Below, piece after piece: positions 27,866-34,963 of a stretch of 64,000 nucleotides of DNA. A model generated the notes under the pieces. The model was given only the letters and a program-made list of their open reading frames with translations. It had not been told where the DNA came from and searched no databases. This DNA is from Desulforamulus aeronauticus DSM 10349 (GTDB lineage Bacteria > Bacillota > Desulfotomaculia > Desulfotomaculales > Desulfotomaculaceae): the NCBI RefSeq assembly GCF_900142375.1, contig NZ_FRAR01000016.1, positions 62,001 through 126,000 of the forward strand. The letters run 5' to 3'. The position numbers and the translations under genes are program-made. Each line of letters begins with the position of its first letter. Positions within the stretch are counted from its first letter, which is position 1.

Positions 27866-29020
27866 ATGAACAGACATGAAAGGTTTCACAGGGATCATTA
27901 TCATCGGTTTAGACATGAATTTTATTGCTCTCATAAATACCGTATGCGGCATAATGACTGGCACAGGGACTTTCACCGGTCACATAGGGCCTTAAAGTTC
28001 CTACGTCCGGTTTTTTTACTACTAATCATCCTATTGATTTACCTGATGTTTAAATTCCCCATTAATAAAGTGCTGACGTTTTTATTTGGTGTCTTTATCC
28101 TCAGTCAAATTGTTCAGCTGGTTTGGATAACACATTTAGAAAAGAGAATTTTTAAACCCATTTCTCAGTTGCACAATGGTGTTAAAGAAATTGCCAAAGG
28201 TAATTTTGATGTTACGATAAATAACACGACCTTTAATGAGATCGGTTTTTTAATAGATTCTTTTAATGAGATGGCTGCAAAATTGCAAGAAAATGAAATC
28301 CTTAAACGGGAGTATGAAGAAAACTGGAAGATGCTGATCGCCAATATCTCTCATGATTTAAAAACTCCGATCACTTCCATTGGCGGCTATATCGATGCCA
28401 TCCATGAGGGGGTTGTTACTTCCCCCGAAAAAATGGATCAGTACCTGCAAGTTATTAGAAAGAATACCATCTATATCAATCACCTAATCGATGATTTGTT
28501 CCTGTTCTCTAAACTGGCCATGCATCAACTGGACTTCCAGATGGAAAGCATATCCATTAAGCCTTTTATGGAGGATCTGATGGCAGAATTCAGTTTTGAA
28601 TTTCAAGAAAAGGGCTTTGACTTCTGCTATACAGATGATCTGGAGGAAAATTATCCGGTGCTGATGGACAGGCAAAGGATTTATCAGGTAATTCATAATA
28701 TTATTGGCAATTCTGTCAAGTATGGTCCGGCGGCAAGCTTAGGTTTAAAAACCAGACTGTATCGCAAAGAAGCCTTGATCTGCCTGGACATTCAGGATAA
28801 TGGCCCGGGGATTCCGGAAGATAAAATTTCGAAGATTTTTGATCGTTTCTATCGGATTGATAGCGAACGCACAAAGGATTTAATGAGTACCGGACTAGGG
28901 CTTTCCATTGCCAAAGAACTGATGGAGGCCCATGGGGGAAAAATACAGGTAACCAGTGTTTTGGGGGAAGGCTCTTGCTTTACGCTGATACTTCCTATAG
29001 ATAATGAGGAAAGGATCTGA
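27866..29020 (+). CDS. Sensor histidine kinase with His/Arg-rich N-terminus
   Basis: Residues 1-41 hold 10 His and 10 Arg with one Cys (for example HRDHYHRFRHEF), then two membrane segments (about 46-63 and 67-89) with almost no outside loop. A HAMP domain (about 90-145), HisKA with H163 in ISHDLKTPITS, and a full HATPase (N box, DNGPGIPED, GLGLSIA) follow. With no external domain, the cytoplasmic His-rich tail is the obvious sensor, plausibly for metal. The response-regulator gene starts 2 bp after the stop. Genes upstream encode another His-rich protein. Confidence 0.9.
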   Translation: MNRHERFHRDHYHRFRHEFYCSHKYRMRHNDWHRDFHRSHRALKFLRPVFLLLIILLIYLMFKFPINKVLTFLFGVFILSQIVQLVWITHLEKRIFKPISQLHNGVKEIAKGNFDVTINNTTFNEIGFLIDSFNEMAAKLQENEILKREYEENWKMLIANISHDLKTPITSIGGYIDAIHEGVVTSPEKMDQYLQVIRKNTIYINHLIDDLFLFSKLAMHQLDFQMESISIKPFMEDLMAEFSFEFQEKGFDFCYTDDLEENYPVLMDRQRIYQVIHNIIGNSVKYGPAASLGLKTRLYRKEALICLDIQDNGPGIPEDKISKIFDRFYRIDSERTKDLMSTGLGLSIAKELMEAHGGKIQVTSVLGEGSCFTLILPIDNEERI

Positions 29021-29022
29021 CC

Positions 29023-29703
29023 ATGCATATCCTAATCATTGAAGATGATCTCCATATCGCCAAGCTGGAAAAAGACTACCTTCAGTTTAACGGTTATCGA
29101 GTGGATATCTCCCAGGATGGAGAGCAGGGTTTGAAACAGGCATTAACTGGGATTTACGACGTTATTATTGTTGATTTGATGCTGCCGGGTAAAGAGGGCT
29201 ACGAAATTGTTAAGGAAATACGGAAAAATTTTGAAGTGCCGGTGTTAATTGTTTCAGCCAGAGGGGAAGATATAGATAAAATCAGAGGCTTGGGTTTCGG
29301 TGCTGACGATTATCTAACGAAGCCCTTTAGTCTAGCTGAACTGGTGGCCCGGGTAAAGTCACACATTCAAAGATATGAACGTTTAATGGGCAAAAAGGCA
29401 GCTGTTGAAATTATCAGCCATCAGGGCTTAGAGATCAATACTGCTTCTCACAAGGTTTTGGTTAACGGCCGTGAGATTACCTTGACGACCAAGGAGTATG
29501 AACTTTTATTATTTCTGGCCTCTCATCGCAATATGGTGTTTAGCAAAGAACAACTATTTGACCGGCTATGGGGTGAGGATTCTATCGGGGATTTGGCTAC
29601 CGTGGCGGTTCATATCCAAAAAATACGGAAGAAGATTGAAAAGGACCCTGCTAATCCACAGTACATCGAAACGTTATGGGGAACAGGCTACCGGTTTAAG
29701 TAA
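29023..29703 (+). CDS. OmpR/PhoB-family response regulator
   Basis: Receiver domain (1-120) with acidic pair ED at 7-8, phosphoacceptor D51 (IIVDLMLPG), and the conserved Thr/Ser and Lys (VSARGED, LTKPFS). A C-terminal winged HTH (about 130-226) ends YIETLWGTGYRFK. It is coupled to the kinase gene with a 2-bp gap, so both form a two-component system. Repeats at 26771-26810 are candidate binding sites. Confidence 0.94.
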   Translation: MHILIIEDDLHIAKLEKDYLQFNGYRVDISQDGEQGLKQALTGIYDVIIVDLMLPGKEGYEIVKEIRKNFEVPVLIVSARGEDIDKIRGLGFGADDYLTKPFSLAELVARVKSHIQRYERLMGKKAAVEIISHQGLEINTASHKVLVNGREITLTTKEYELLLFLASHRNMVFSKEQLFDRLWGEDSIGDLATVAVHIQKIRKKIEKDPANPQYIETLWGTGYRFK

Positions 29704-29728
29704 ACTAGCTGTGATAAGGGAGATAGGA

Positions 29729-30322
29729 ATGGCTCAGGAATCATTAACAATAGAGAATTTATTTTCCCAAGCCAGTGGTTGCAAGCGGTGTCCTTTAGGA
29801 GAAACCCGGCAGTGTCTCGTTTTTGGCGAAGGGAGCCAGTGGTCGGGATTAATGATGGTGGGGGAAGCCCCGGGAGAGAAGGAGGACGAAACGGGAAAGC
29901 CTTTCATTGGACGGGCGGGCAAAGTCCTGGACAGTGTCCTTACAGAGACGGGTTTCCAACGGGAGGATATTTTTATTACCAGTGTTGTCAAGTGCAGGCC
30001 GCCCAAAAATAGATTTCCCAAGAAGGAGGAGGTGGCCGCCTGCCTACCCATCTTGCAAGGGCAAATTGAACTTATCAAACCCAGGATTATTGTTTGCCTG
30101 GGCAACCTTGCCACAAGAAGTCTACTTGATGAGCAGGCTAAAATCACTGAGGTGCGCGGCAAATGGTTTAACAAAGGGGGAATAAAAATAATGCCCACCT
30201 TTCACCCGGCTGCCGTCTTTCATGATCGAAAAAAACTCGAGGCAATCAATGAAGATTTTCACCAGGTCAAGGAAGTCTGGGAGAATATAAAACGAGAGTT
30301 ACCAATCCTAAAACCCCAATAG
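29729..30322 (+). CDS. 4Fe-4S uracil-DNA glycosylase (family 4)
   Basis: Removes uracil from DNA after cytosine deamination. The cluster ligands C18, C21, C89 and C105 follow the family-4 pattern. The active-site motif GEAPGEKEDETG (46-57) and the HPAA segment (TFHPAAVF) near residue 158 are present. ATG 29729 is supported by GGGAGA; the open frame runs back into the response regulator gene but is not coding. Length of 197 aa fits. Confidence 0.92.
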   Translation: MAQESLTIENLFSQASGCKRCPLGETRQCLVFGEGSQWSGLMMVGEAPGEKEDETGKPFIGRAGKVLDSVLTETGFQREDIFITSVVKCRPPKNRFPKKEEVAACLPILQGQIELIKPRIIVCLGNLATRSLLDEQAKITEVRGKWFNKGGIKIMPTFHPAAVFHDRKKLEAINEDFHQVKEVWENIKRELPILKPQ

Positions 30323-30361
30323 CCTAACCTCCCGTTACTATGCGGGGGATTAGGCTATTGG
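30317..30361. terminator. Hairpin at the uracil-DNA glycosylase stop
   Basis: CAATAGCCTAA (30317-30327) pairs with TTAGGCTATTG (30350-30360), plus inner CCTCCC/GGGGG. No T-run follows, so it may be a processing or stability hairpin. Confidence 0.6.
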
Positions 30362-30411
30362 TTGAGGTTGTATAAGATAGCTTAAATTTTTAACATGGAG
30401 GAACAGATCGT

Positions 30412-31113
30412 ATGAAATTCATAGTTACAGAAGCGGTTTTTAAAAAACTGGAAAAGGTGTGCTTTGGCGTTGTGGTTGCAAGGGGTATCAATAACAAGGT
30501 GCAACATACTGAAATTGCCGAACTGTTAAAGACAAGTATAAAATCTATTGAGGAGAAATTTGCGCACACCAAAGTAAAAGAGGCAAAAGAAATACTACCC
30601 TATCGAGAAGCTTTTCAAAAACTTACTATGAATCCGAACAAATTTATGAGTTCCATTGAGGCGATGGCATCCCGCATCGAAAAAAAGAAAGGGTTCCCGA
30701 ACATAAATCCCATTGTTGATCTTGGTAACGCCATATCCTTGAAATACCTGGTTCCACTAGGCGCACATGATATGGACAGTACATCCGGGGATATTTATGT
30801 AAGGTTTTCCGAGCAAGGGGATAAATTTATTCCCTTCGGCCAGGAAGAAGAAGAGATTTTGGAACAGGGAGAACTGATTTATTCGGCAGGAGATAAAGTA
30901 AAAACACGGAGATGGATTTGGCGGCAGAGTGAACAAGGAAAGGTAACGGCAGAAAGCAAAAATATATTTTTCCCCATTGATGGATTTATAGGTCAAAACG
31001 ATGATCGTGTAATTGCAGCCAGAAATGAGCTGGCAGCAATGTTAAAACAGTTTTTTGACTGTGAAGTAGAGGTTGGCTTTATTGATCAAGGCAACCGAGA
31101 AATGGAAATATAA
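30412..31113 (+). CDS. Stand-alone B3/B4 (PheRS beta editing-like) domain protein
   Basis: A 233-aa protein with the B3/B4 tRNA-binding-editing fold of phenylalanyl-tRNA synthetase beta, here without the synthetase. Typical pieces are YREAFQKLTMNPNKF, NPIVDLGNAISLKYLVPLGAHD and FFPIDGF. Such free-standing proteins are widespread; an editing role on mischarged tRNA is suspected but unproven. RBS GGAGG precedes ATG 30412. Convergent with copZ. Confidence 0.85.
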   Translation: MKFIVTEAVFKKLEKVCFGVVVARGINNKVQHTEIAELLKTSIKSIEEKFAHTKVKEAKEILPYREAFQKLTMNPNKFMSSIEAMASRIEKKKGFPNINPIVDLGNAISLKYLVPLGAHDMDSTSGDIYVRFSEQGDKFIPFGQEEEEILEQGELIYSAGDKVKTRRWIWRQSEQGKVTAESKNIFFPIDGFIGQNDDRVIAARNELAAMLKQFFDCEVEVGFIDQGNREMEI

Positions 31114-31136
31114 AGTAAATTTTTACTTGGTCATAG

Positions 31137-31352
31137 TTATATTTCCATTACAGCATAGCCTTTTTCCATCAGGGCCTGTTTTATGTCGACTAAACGTGCC
31201 TTGCTGTCGTCATATCGTACAGTTACTTTTTTGGCGGACAGGTCTACACTAACCTTTTCAACACCGTCAAGAGCGGTTACGCTATTTTTAACGGCAGCCG
31301 TACAGTGATCACAGCTCATTCCCTCTACGTTAAGTTCGGCATTTACTACCAT
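31137..31352 (-). CDS. copZ: Copper chaperone / heavy-metal-associated domain protein
   Basis: A 71-aa HMA domain with the metal-binding MSCDHC motif, then AVKNSVTALDGVEKVSVDL and the C-terminal ALMEKGYAV. It carries Cu(I) to a P-type ATPase in known systems; none is in this window. Start ATG 31352 is 9 nt behind GAGGTG; the frame is open 12 nt further, but that codon abuts the RBS. Confidence 0.88.
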   Translation of the reverse strand: MVVNAELNVEGMSCDHCTAAVKNSVTALDGVEKVSVDLSAKKVTVRYDDSKARLVDIKQALMEKGYAVMEI

Positions 31353-31467
31353 CGTTAACAACACCTCAAATAGTATTTTTTATGTGCTTATAGCATGTCC
31401 AATGGTGAGTGCTATCATTAAAAATAGAAATCAAATAATTTTTACCCCATACATCAGTTTTAGCTGC

Positions 31468-31503
31468 GGGCCTGTGTTTTTACACAGCCCGTTTTTTATT
31501 TTA
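31468..31503 (+). terminator. Terminator-like hairpin upstream of the sigma factor gene
   Basis: CGGGCCTGTGT (31469-31479) pairs with ACACAGCCCG (31484-31493) with one bulged C, then TTTTTTATTTT. No plus-strand gene ends close by (the last ends at 31113), so it may be an attenuator or a barrier. Confidence 0.75.
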
Positions 31504-31575
31504 GCTAAAAAAGTATGATCAATTTGAACTTTTTGCCGAATGCTATACTCTTATAAGAGAGGGAGAGGTGCAGAG

Positions 31576-32103
31576 GTGGAAGGAATCGTTCTGATAAAGA
31601 AAGCGAAACAAGGAGATAAAGAAGCTTTACTCCAGCTGGTCATGAAAAAGAAGCAGGAGTACTATAAATTGGCCTATGTCTATGTTGGGAATAAAGAAGA
31701 TGCTTTAGATGCCATGGCAGATATGATAGTAATACTCTATGAGAATATAGCCAAATTAAAAAAAGACGAGAGTTTTTCTACCTGGAGTAAAACTATTTTA
31801 GTTAATTGCTGTAAAAAAATAGTCAAGAAATCAAGCAAAATAATCTCCTTTGAAACCATAGAGGAAGTGGCCGTTCCAGGTGACTTTGAGCAAAAGAATG
31901 ATCAAATAGTCCTAGAAAACCATTTGCTACAATTGAGCGATAAACATCAAGAGGTTATCAGGATGCGCTATTTTTTAGATTTAGACTATCAAGCAATCGC
32001 CGATATATTAAAAATACCGCTGGGAACGGTGAAATCTCGCATGGCCTATGGTCTTGACCGACTCAAAGAGAGTTTCAGAGGTGAGAACGATGAAAACCAT
32101 TGA
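31576..32103 (+). CDS. Sigma-70 family (ECF-like) RNA polymerase sigma factor
   Basis: Region 2 (about 10-75; YKLAYVYVGNKEDALDAMADMIV) and region 4 (about 110-170; KHQEVIRMRYFLDLDYQAIADIL) are present, so this is an ECF-sized factor of about 175 aa. GTG 31576 is chosen because GGAGAGG sits 7 nt upstream; the frame is open to 31540. It overlaps the next gene by 14 nt, which encodes its probable membrane partner. Confidence 0.88.
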   Translation: MEGIVLIKKAKQGDKEALLQLVMKKKQEYYKLAYVYVGNKEDALDAMADMIVILYENIAKLKKDESFSTWSKTILVNCCKKIVKKSSKIISFETIEEVAVPGDFEQKNDQIVLENHLLQLSDKHQEVIRMRYFLDLDYQAIADILKIPLGTVKSRMAYGLDRLKESFRGENDENH

Positions 32104-33397
32104 AGACGAACTTAAAAAAGGAAAAACGAACCTAGACCAATTAGAAGTGCCGGAAGAATTAGAATTAAAACTTAGAAATGCCCTGGTAAAAGCAAAACCC
32201 CGGCGGCGTACTGGTTGGCAAATTAGACTGGCAGTTGCTTGTCTGGCTCTTTTTATGATTAGTTATAACTTTGATACATTTGCCTATTTCGGCAAGAAAT
32301 TAGTTGGCTACGACAATGTTATGAACGGGGCTTTAAAAGAACTGAATGAGCTGGGCAAAGGGCAATTAATCGGTAATAGCTATACTTTTAAAAATGGGAT
32401 ACTCTTTACCTTAGACGGTATCATGATTGATGAAAGTCAACTATTTGCCTTTTACAGTCTCCAAGACCCAACGGGCCAAGTTGATGTAGGGCAAATGAAT
32501 CATCATATACAAATCGAAGGCTCCTGGGGACGGTACTATATGGAAAGTGGCAGAGGGGAGCTAAATGAAGCAAAAAATCAAATAAACTGGATTACCAGCT
32601 TTAAACCACCGTTCTTTTTAGAGAAAAAAATGCATGTGAAGCTAACATTAACAGGAAATGGAAAGAGTAACGGGGAAGAGGGGGAAATAACCTTTTCTAT
32701 TGATCGAAAAAAAGCAATGGGCTACACTTTGCAAAAAGGCATCAATGAAACTTTTAAAGTAGAAGGAACTAAAGTCTCCCTTGAATCGATCGCAGCGTCT
32801 CCCACCCGCACGGTAATAAACGGATCAATTCAAAATATTTTTGAACTGGCAATGGACCAGATAAAAGAAGAGCGTATTAGACCCAAAATAGTATCAATAA
32901 AGCTTTTGGCCAATGGTCAGGTGGTTCCGGAGCAAGGTTCACAAATGAGTACCGACTTAAAGGGGATTACGTTTCGTTATTTTTATGATGCTTTGCCCGA
33001 CCAGCTTAACACTGTCCAAATAGTAGTGGAAAGCCTTTTAGCAGACTATGATGTAAAGCAGCAGGTGGCTCTAGAGGAAAATGGGCGGAAGCAGCAGTTA
33101 CAGATTTTGGGTCAAGATATTGAGGTAAACAAGGTCTATCAATCCCGGGGAAGTACCTATGTAACCATTACCACGGAAGAGATTACAGTGCTTACCAGGG
33201 TGTATCTTATTGTTGATGGTAAAAGGATAGAGCTTCAAGAAACCATAACCAATGAAATGCAGAAACTGGCAGACGGAAAAATACTGCACATCCGAACTTT
33301 ACAGTTCCCTGCAACGGGTAAATCCTATCAACTGGATATCGAAAGGATGACCTCTGTCAAAAAATACAATAAAATTATTGATATTCCGGTAAATTAA
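32090..33397 (+). CDS. DUF4179-type membrane protein, probable sigma-factor partner
   Basis: A short cytoplasmic N-terminus (residues 1-40) is followed by one membrane segment (about 43-62) and a large extracytoplasmic beta-rich part, the plan of DUF4179/DUF5643 proteins. These are regularly encoded behind ECF factors and thought to act as anti-sigma regulators. ATG 32090 is behind GAGGTGAG and overlaps the sigma gene, indicating translational coupling. The signal it senses is unknown. Confidence 0.82.
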   Translation: MKTIEDELKKGKTNLDQLEVPEELELKLRNALVKAKPRRRTGWQIRLAVACLALFMISYNFDTFAYFGKKLVGYDNVMNGALKELNELGKGQLIGNSYTFKNGILFTLDGIMIDESQLFAFYSLQDPTGQVDVGQMNHHIQIEGSWGRYYMESGRGELNEAKNQINWITSFKPPFFLEKKMHVKLTLTGNGKSNGEEGEITFSIDRKKAMGYTLQKGINETFKVEGTKVSLESIAASPTRTVINGSIQNIFELAMDQIKEERIRPKIVSIKLLANGQVVPEQGSQMSTDLKGITFRYFYDALPDQLNTVQIVVESLLADYDVKQQVALEENGRKQQLQILGQDIEVNKVYQSRGSTYVTITTEEITVLTRVYLIVDGKRIELQETITNEMQKLADGKILHIRTLQFPATGKSYQLDIERMTSVKKYNKIIDIPVN

Positions 33398-33427
33398 AAA
33401 GTTATTTATAATGGTTGACAAGTTCCC

Positions 33428-33703
33428 TTAATGTTTTAATTGTTTTTCAAGCAGGGCAAACTGTCTTTTCAATAACTCAAGTTGCTCCATGATATACTTT
33501 TCTTGTTGTTCGGTATCTTTTTTGGTTGTTATAGCATCCTCCTGGGCAGCTATTGTAAGCATCACACTGCCGATGGCCACTAGAAAATTACCGATAACGT
33601 TAATTTCGGCTGAGTCCAAGCCATTTGATAGAGCAATGGCAATTAGAGAGGATAAAACTGCTAGAGTATCTGGACATATTGAGTTTAGATCTAAACAAGG
33701 CAT
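33428..33703 (-). CDS. Small hypothetical protein with hydrophobic core and coiled coil
   Basis: 91 aa from ATG 33703 with RBS GCGGAGG. The N-terminus MPCLDLNSICPDTLAV is followed by a hydrophobic stretch (about 14-53) that may cross the membrane once or twice, then a charged helix (about 58-91) with heptad-like Leu/Gln. Similar small proteins occur in Clostridia without known role. Confidence 0.65.
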   Translation of the reverse strand: MPCLDLNSICPDTLAVLSSLIAIALSNGLDSAEINVIGNFLVAIGSVMLTIAAQEDAITTKKDTEQQEKYIMEQLELLKRQFALLEKQLKH

Positions 33704-33852
33704 ATTTTTTCCTCCGCACAAAGTGATTTATCATATCATATGGGCTTTACTGATGATTTGTTATTTTTAAACCAACCGGTTTAACTGTGTCAATGAGATG
33801 ATAAATGAGAGCATGGTGCGGCAGCATCAACTAAATGGAAGGTGGGATTCGT

Positions 33853-34392
33853 ATGTTGGAATTATTAAAGCAACGTAGAAGTATTAGAAAATTTAAGGAC
33901 CAAGACATTGAGCCTGAGAAGATTACCCAACTAGTAAAAGGCGCTTTGTTATCTCCGTCGTCGAGAAGTCTTACACCCTGGGAATTTATTGTTGTCACCG
34001 ATAAGCAAACCTTGCAGCAATTAGCTTCGGCTAAATCTGCGGGTTCCGCTTTTCTAAGGGGGGCACCGTTAGCTATTGTGGTGCTGGCCGATCCCCTGGT
34101 TAGTGACGTATGGATCGAGGATGCTTCCATTGCCACCATCTTGATGCAAATGGTGGCAGAGTCTATTGGATTAGGCTCCTGTTGGGTACAAATTCGTGAA
34201 AGAATACATAGCGAGGGTATCTGCTCGGAGGAGTATGTTCGTCAGGTTTTAAATATACCGGAACATTTAAAAGTGGAGGCCATTCTGGGCGTAGGCTATC
34301 CAGACGAAACCAAAGCTCCCCAGCGGGAAGAAAATCTAAAGTACCACAAAGTGTTTCTCAATGGCTATCAGGTGCCATACGATGCTTCATAA
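33853..34392 (+). CDS. Nitroreductase-family flavoprotein
   Basis: FMN-dependent NAD(P)H oxidoreductase fold of 179 aa. It begins with the FMN phosphate-binding motif RRSIRKFKDQDI, followed by LLSPSSRSLTPWEF and the late GVGYPDE. ATG 33853 has GGAAGGTGGG upstream. It overlaps the yjbQ-like gene by 11 nt. The natural substrate is unknown. Confidence 0.9.
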   Translation: MLELLKQRRSIRKFKDQDIEPEKITQLVKGALLSPSSRSLTPWEFIVVTDKQTLQQLASAKSAGSAFLRGAPLAIVVLADPLVSDVWIEDASIATILMQMVAESIGLGSCWVQIRERIHSEGICSEEYVRQVLNIPEHLKVEAILGVGYPDETKAPQREENLKYHKVFLNGYQVPYDAS

Positions 34393-34783
34393 AATCCACA
34401 GCCAAACGACAACTTGTGACCAGATGATTGATATCACCAATCAAGTGAGAGCAGTGATCGAGCAAGAAAATGTTCAGGATGGTGTTGTGACGATTTATTG
34501 TCCCCATACGACAGCTGGCATCACGATCAACGAAAATGCTGATCCTGATGTGGTACGGGATCTGTTGCTGCGGCTAGATGAAGTCTATCCCTGGGTGCAT
34601 CCTCAATACCGCCATGCGGAAGGGAATTCAGCGGCCCACTTAAAAGCAAGTACCATGGGAGCCTCCCAAGCGGTTCCGGTGGTTGATGGCCAGCTCTTGC
34701 TGGGCACCTGGCAGAGCATTTATTTCTGCGAGTTTGACGGTCCCAGAAGGCGAACGTTTTATGTAAAAGTGCAAAAGGATTGA
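34382..34783 (+). CDS. YjbQ/UPF0047-family protein
   Basis: 133-aa protein with the UPF0047 signature: VVTIYCPHTTAGITINENAD, HAEGNSAAHLKAS and LLGTWQSIYFCEFDGPR. Members can replace thiamine-phosphate synthase weakly in E. coli tests, hence the name secondary thiamine-phosphate synthase, but the true role is unclear. ATG 34382 overlaps the nitroreductase stop, indicating coupled translation. Confidence 0.92.
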   Translation: MLHKIHSQTTTCDQMIDITNQVRAVIEQENVQDGVVTIYCPHTTAGITINENADPDVVRDLLLRLDEVYPWVHPQYRHAEGNSAAHLKASTMGASQAVPVVDGQLLLGTWQSIYFCEFDGPRRRTFYVKVQKD

Positions 34784-34963
34784 CTCTATTATAAAGTAAG
34801 AAGAGCCAGGAAAATGGATAGCACTTGGCAGCCGCAATGAGTGAAGTACGATCGTCATCTGCTGGTTGGTAAGGATGTTCTGGGTATTGTTACTGGTATA
34901 GGAGGTTTCTTTCGGGGAAGAATGTACCTGACTATCTTCGCTTACATCAAAGGGGCGATCCGT

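Noticed and set aside
34841-34963. 41-residue N-terminal extension of the second rph-like gene
   Set aside because: No homology and no RBS; ATG 34964 has AAAGGGG at 8 nt and aligns with the first copy's start.
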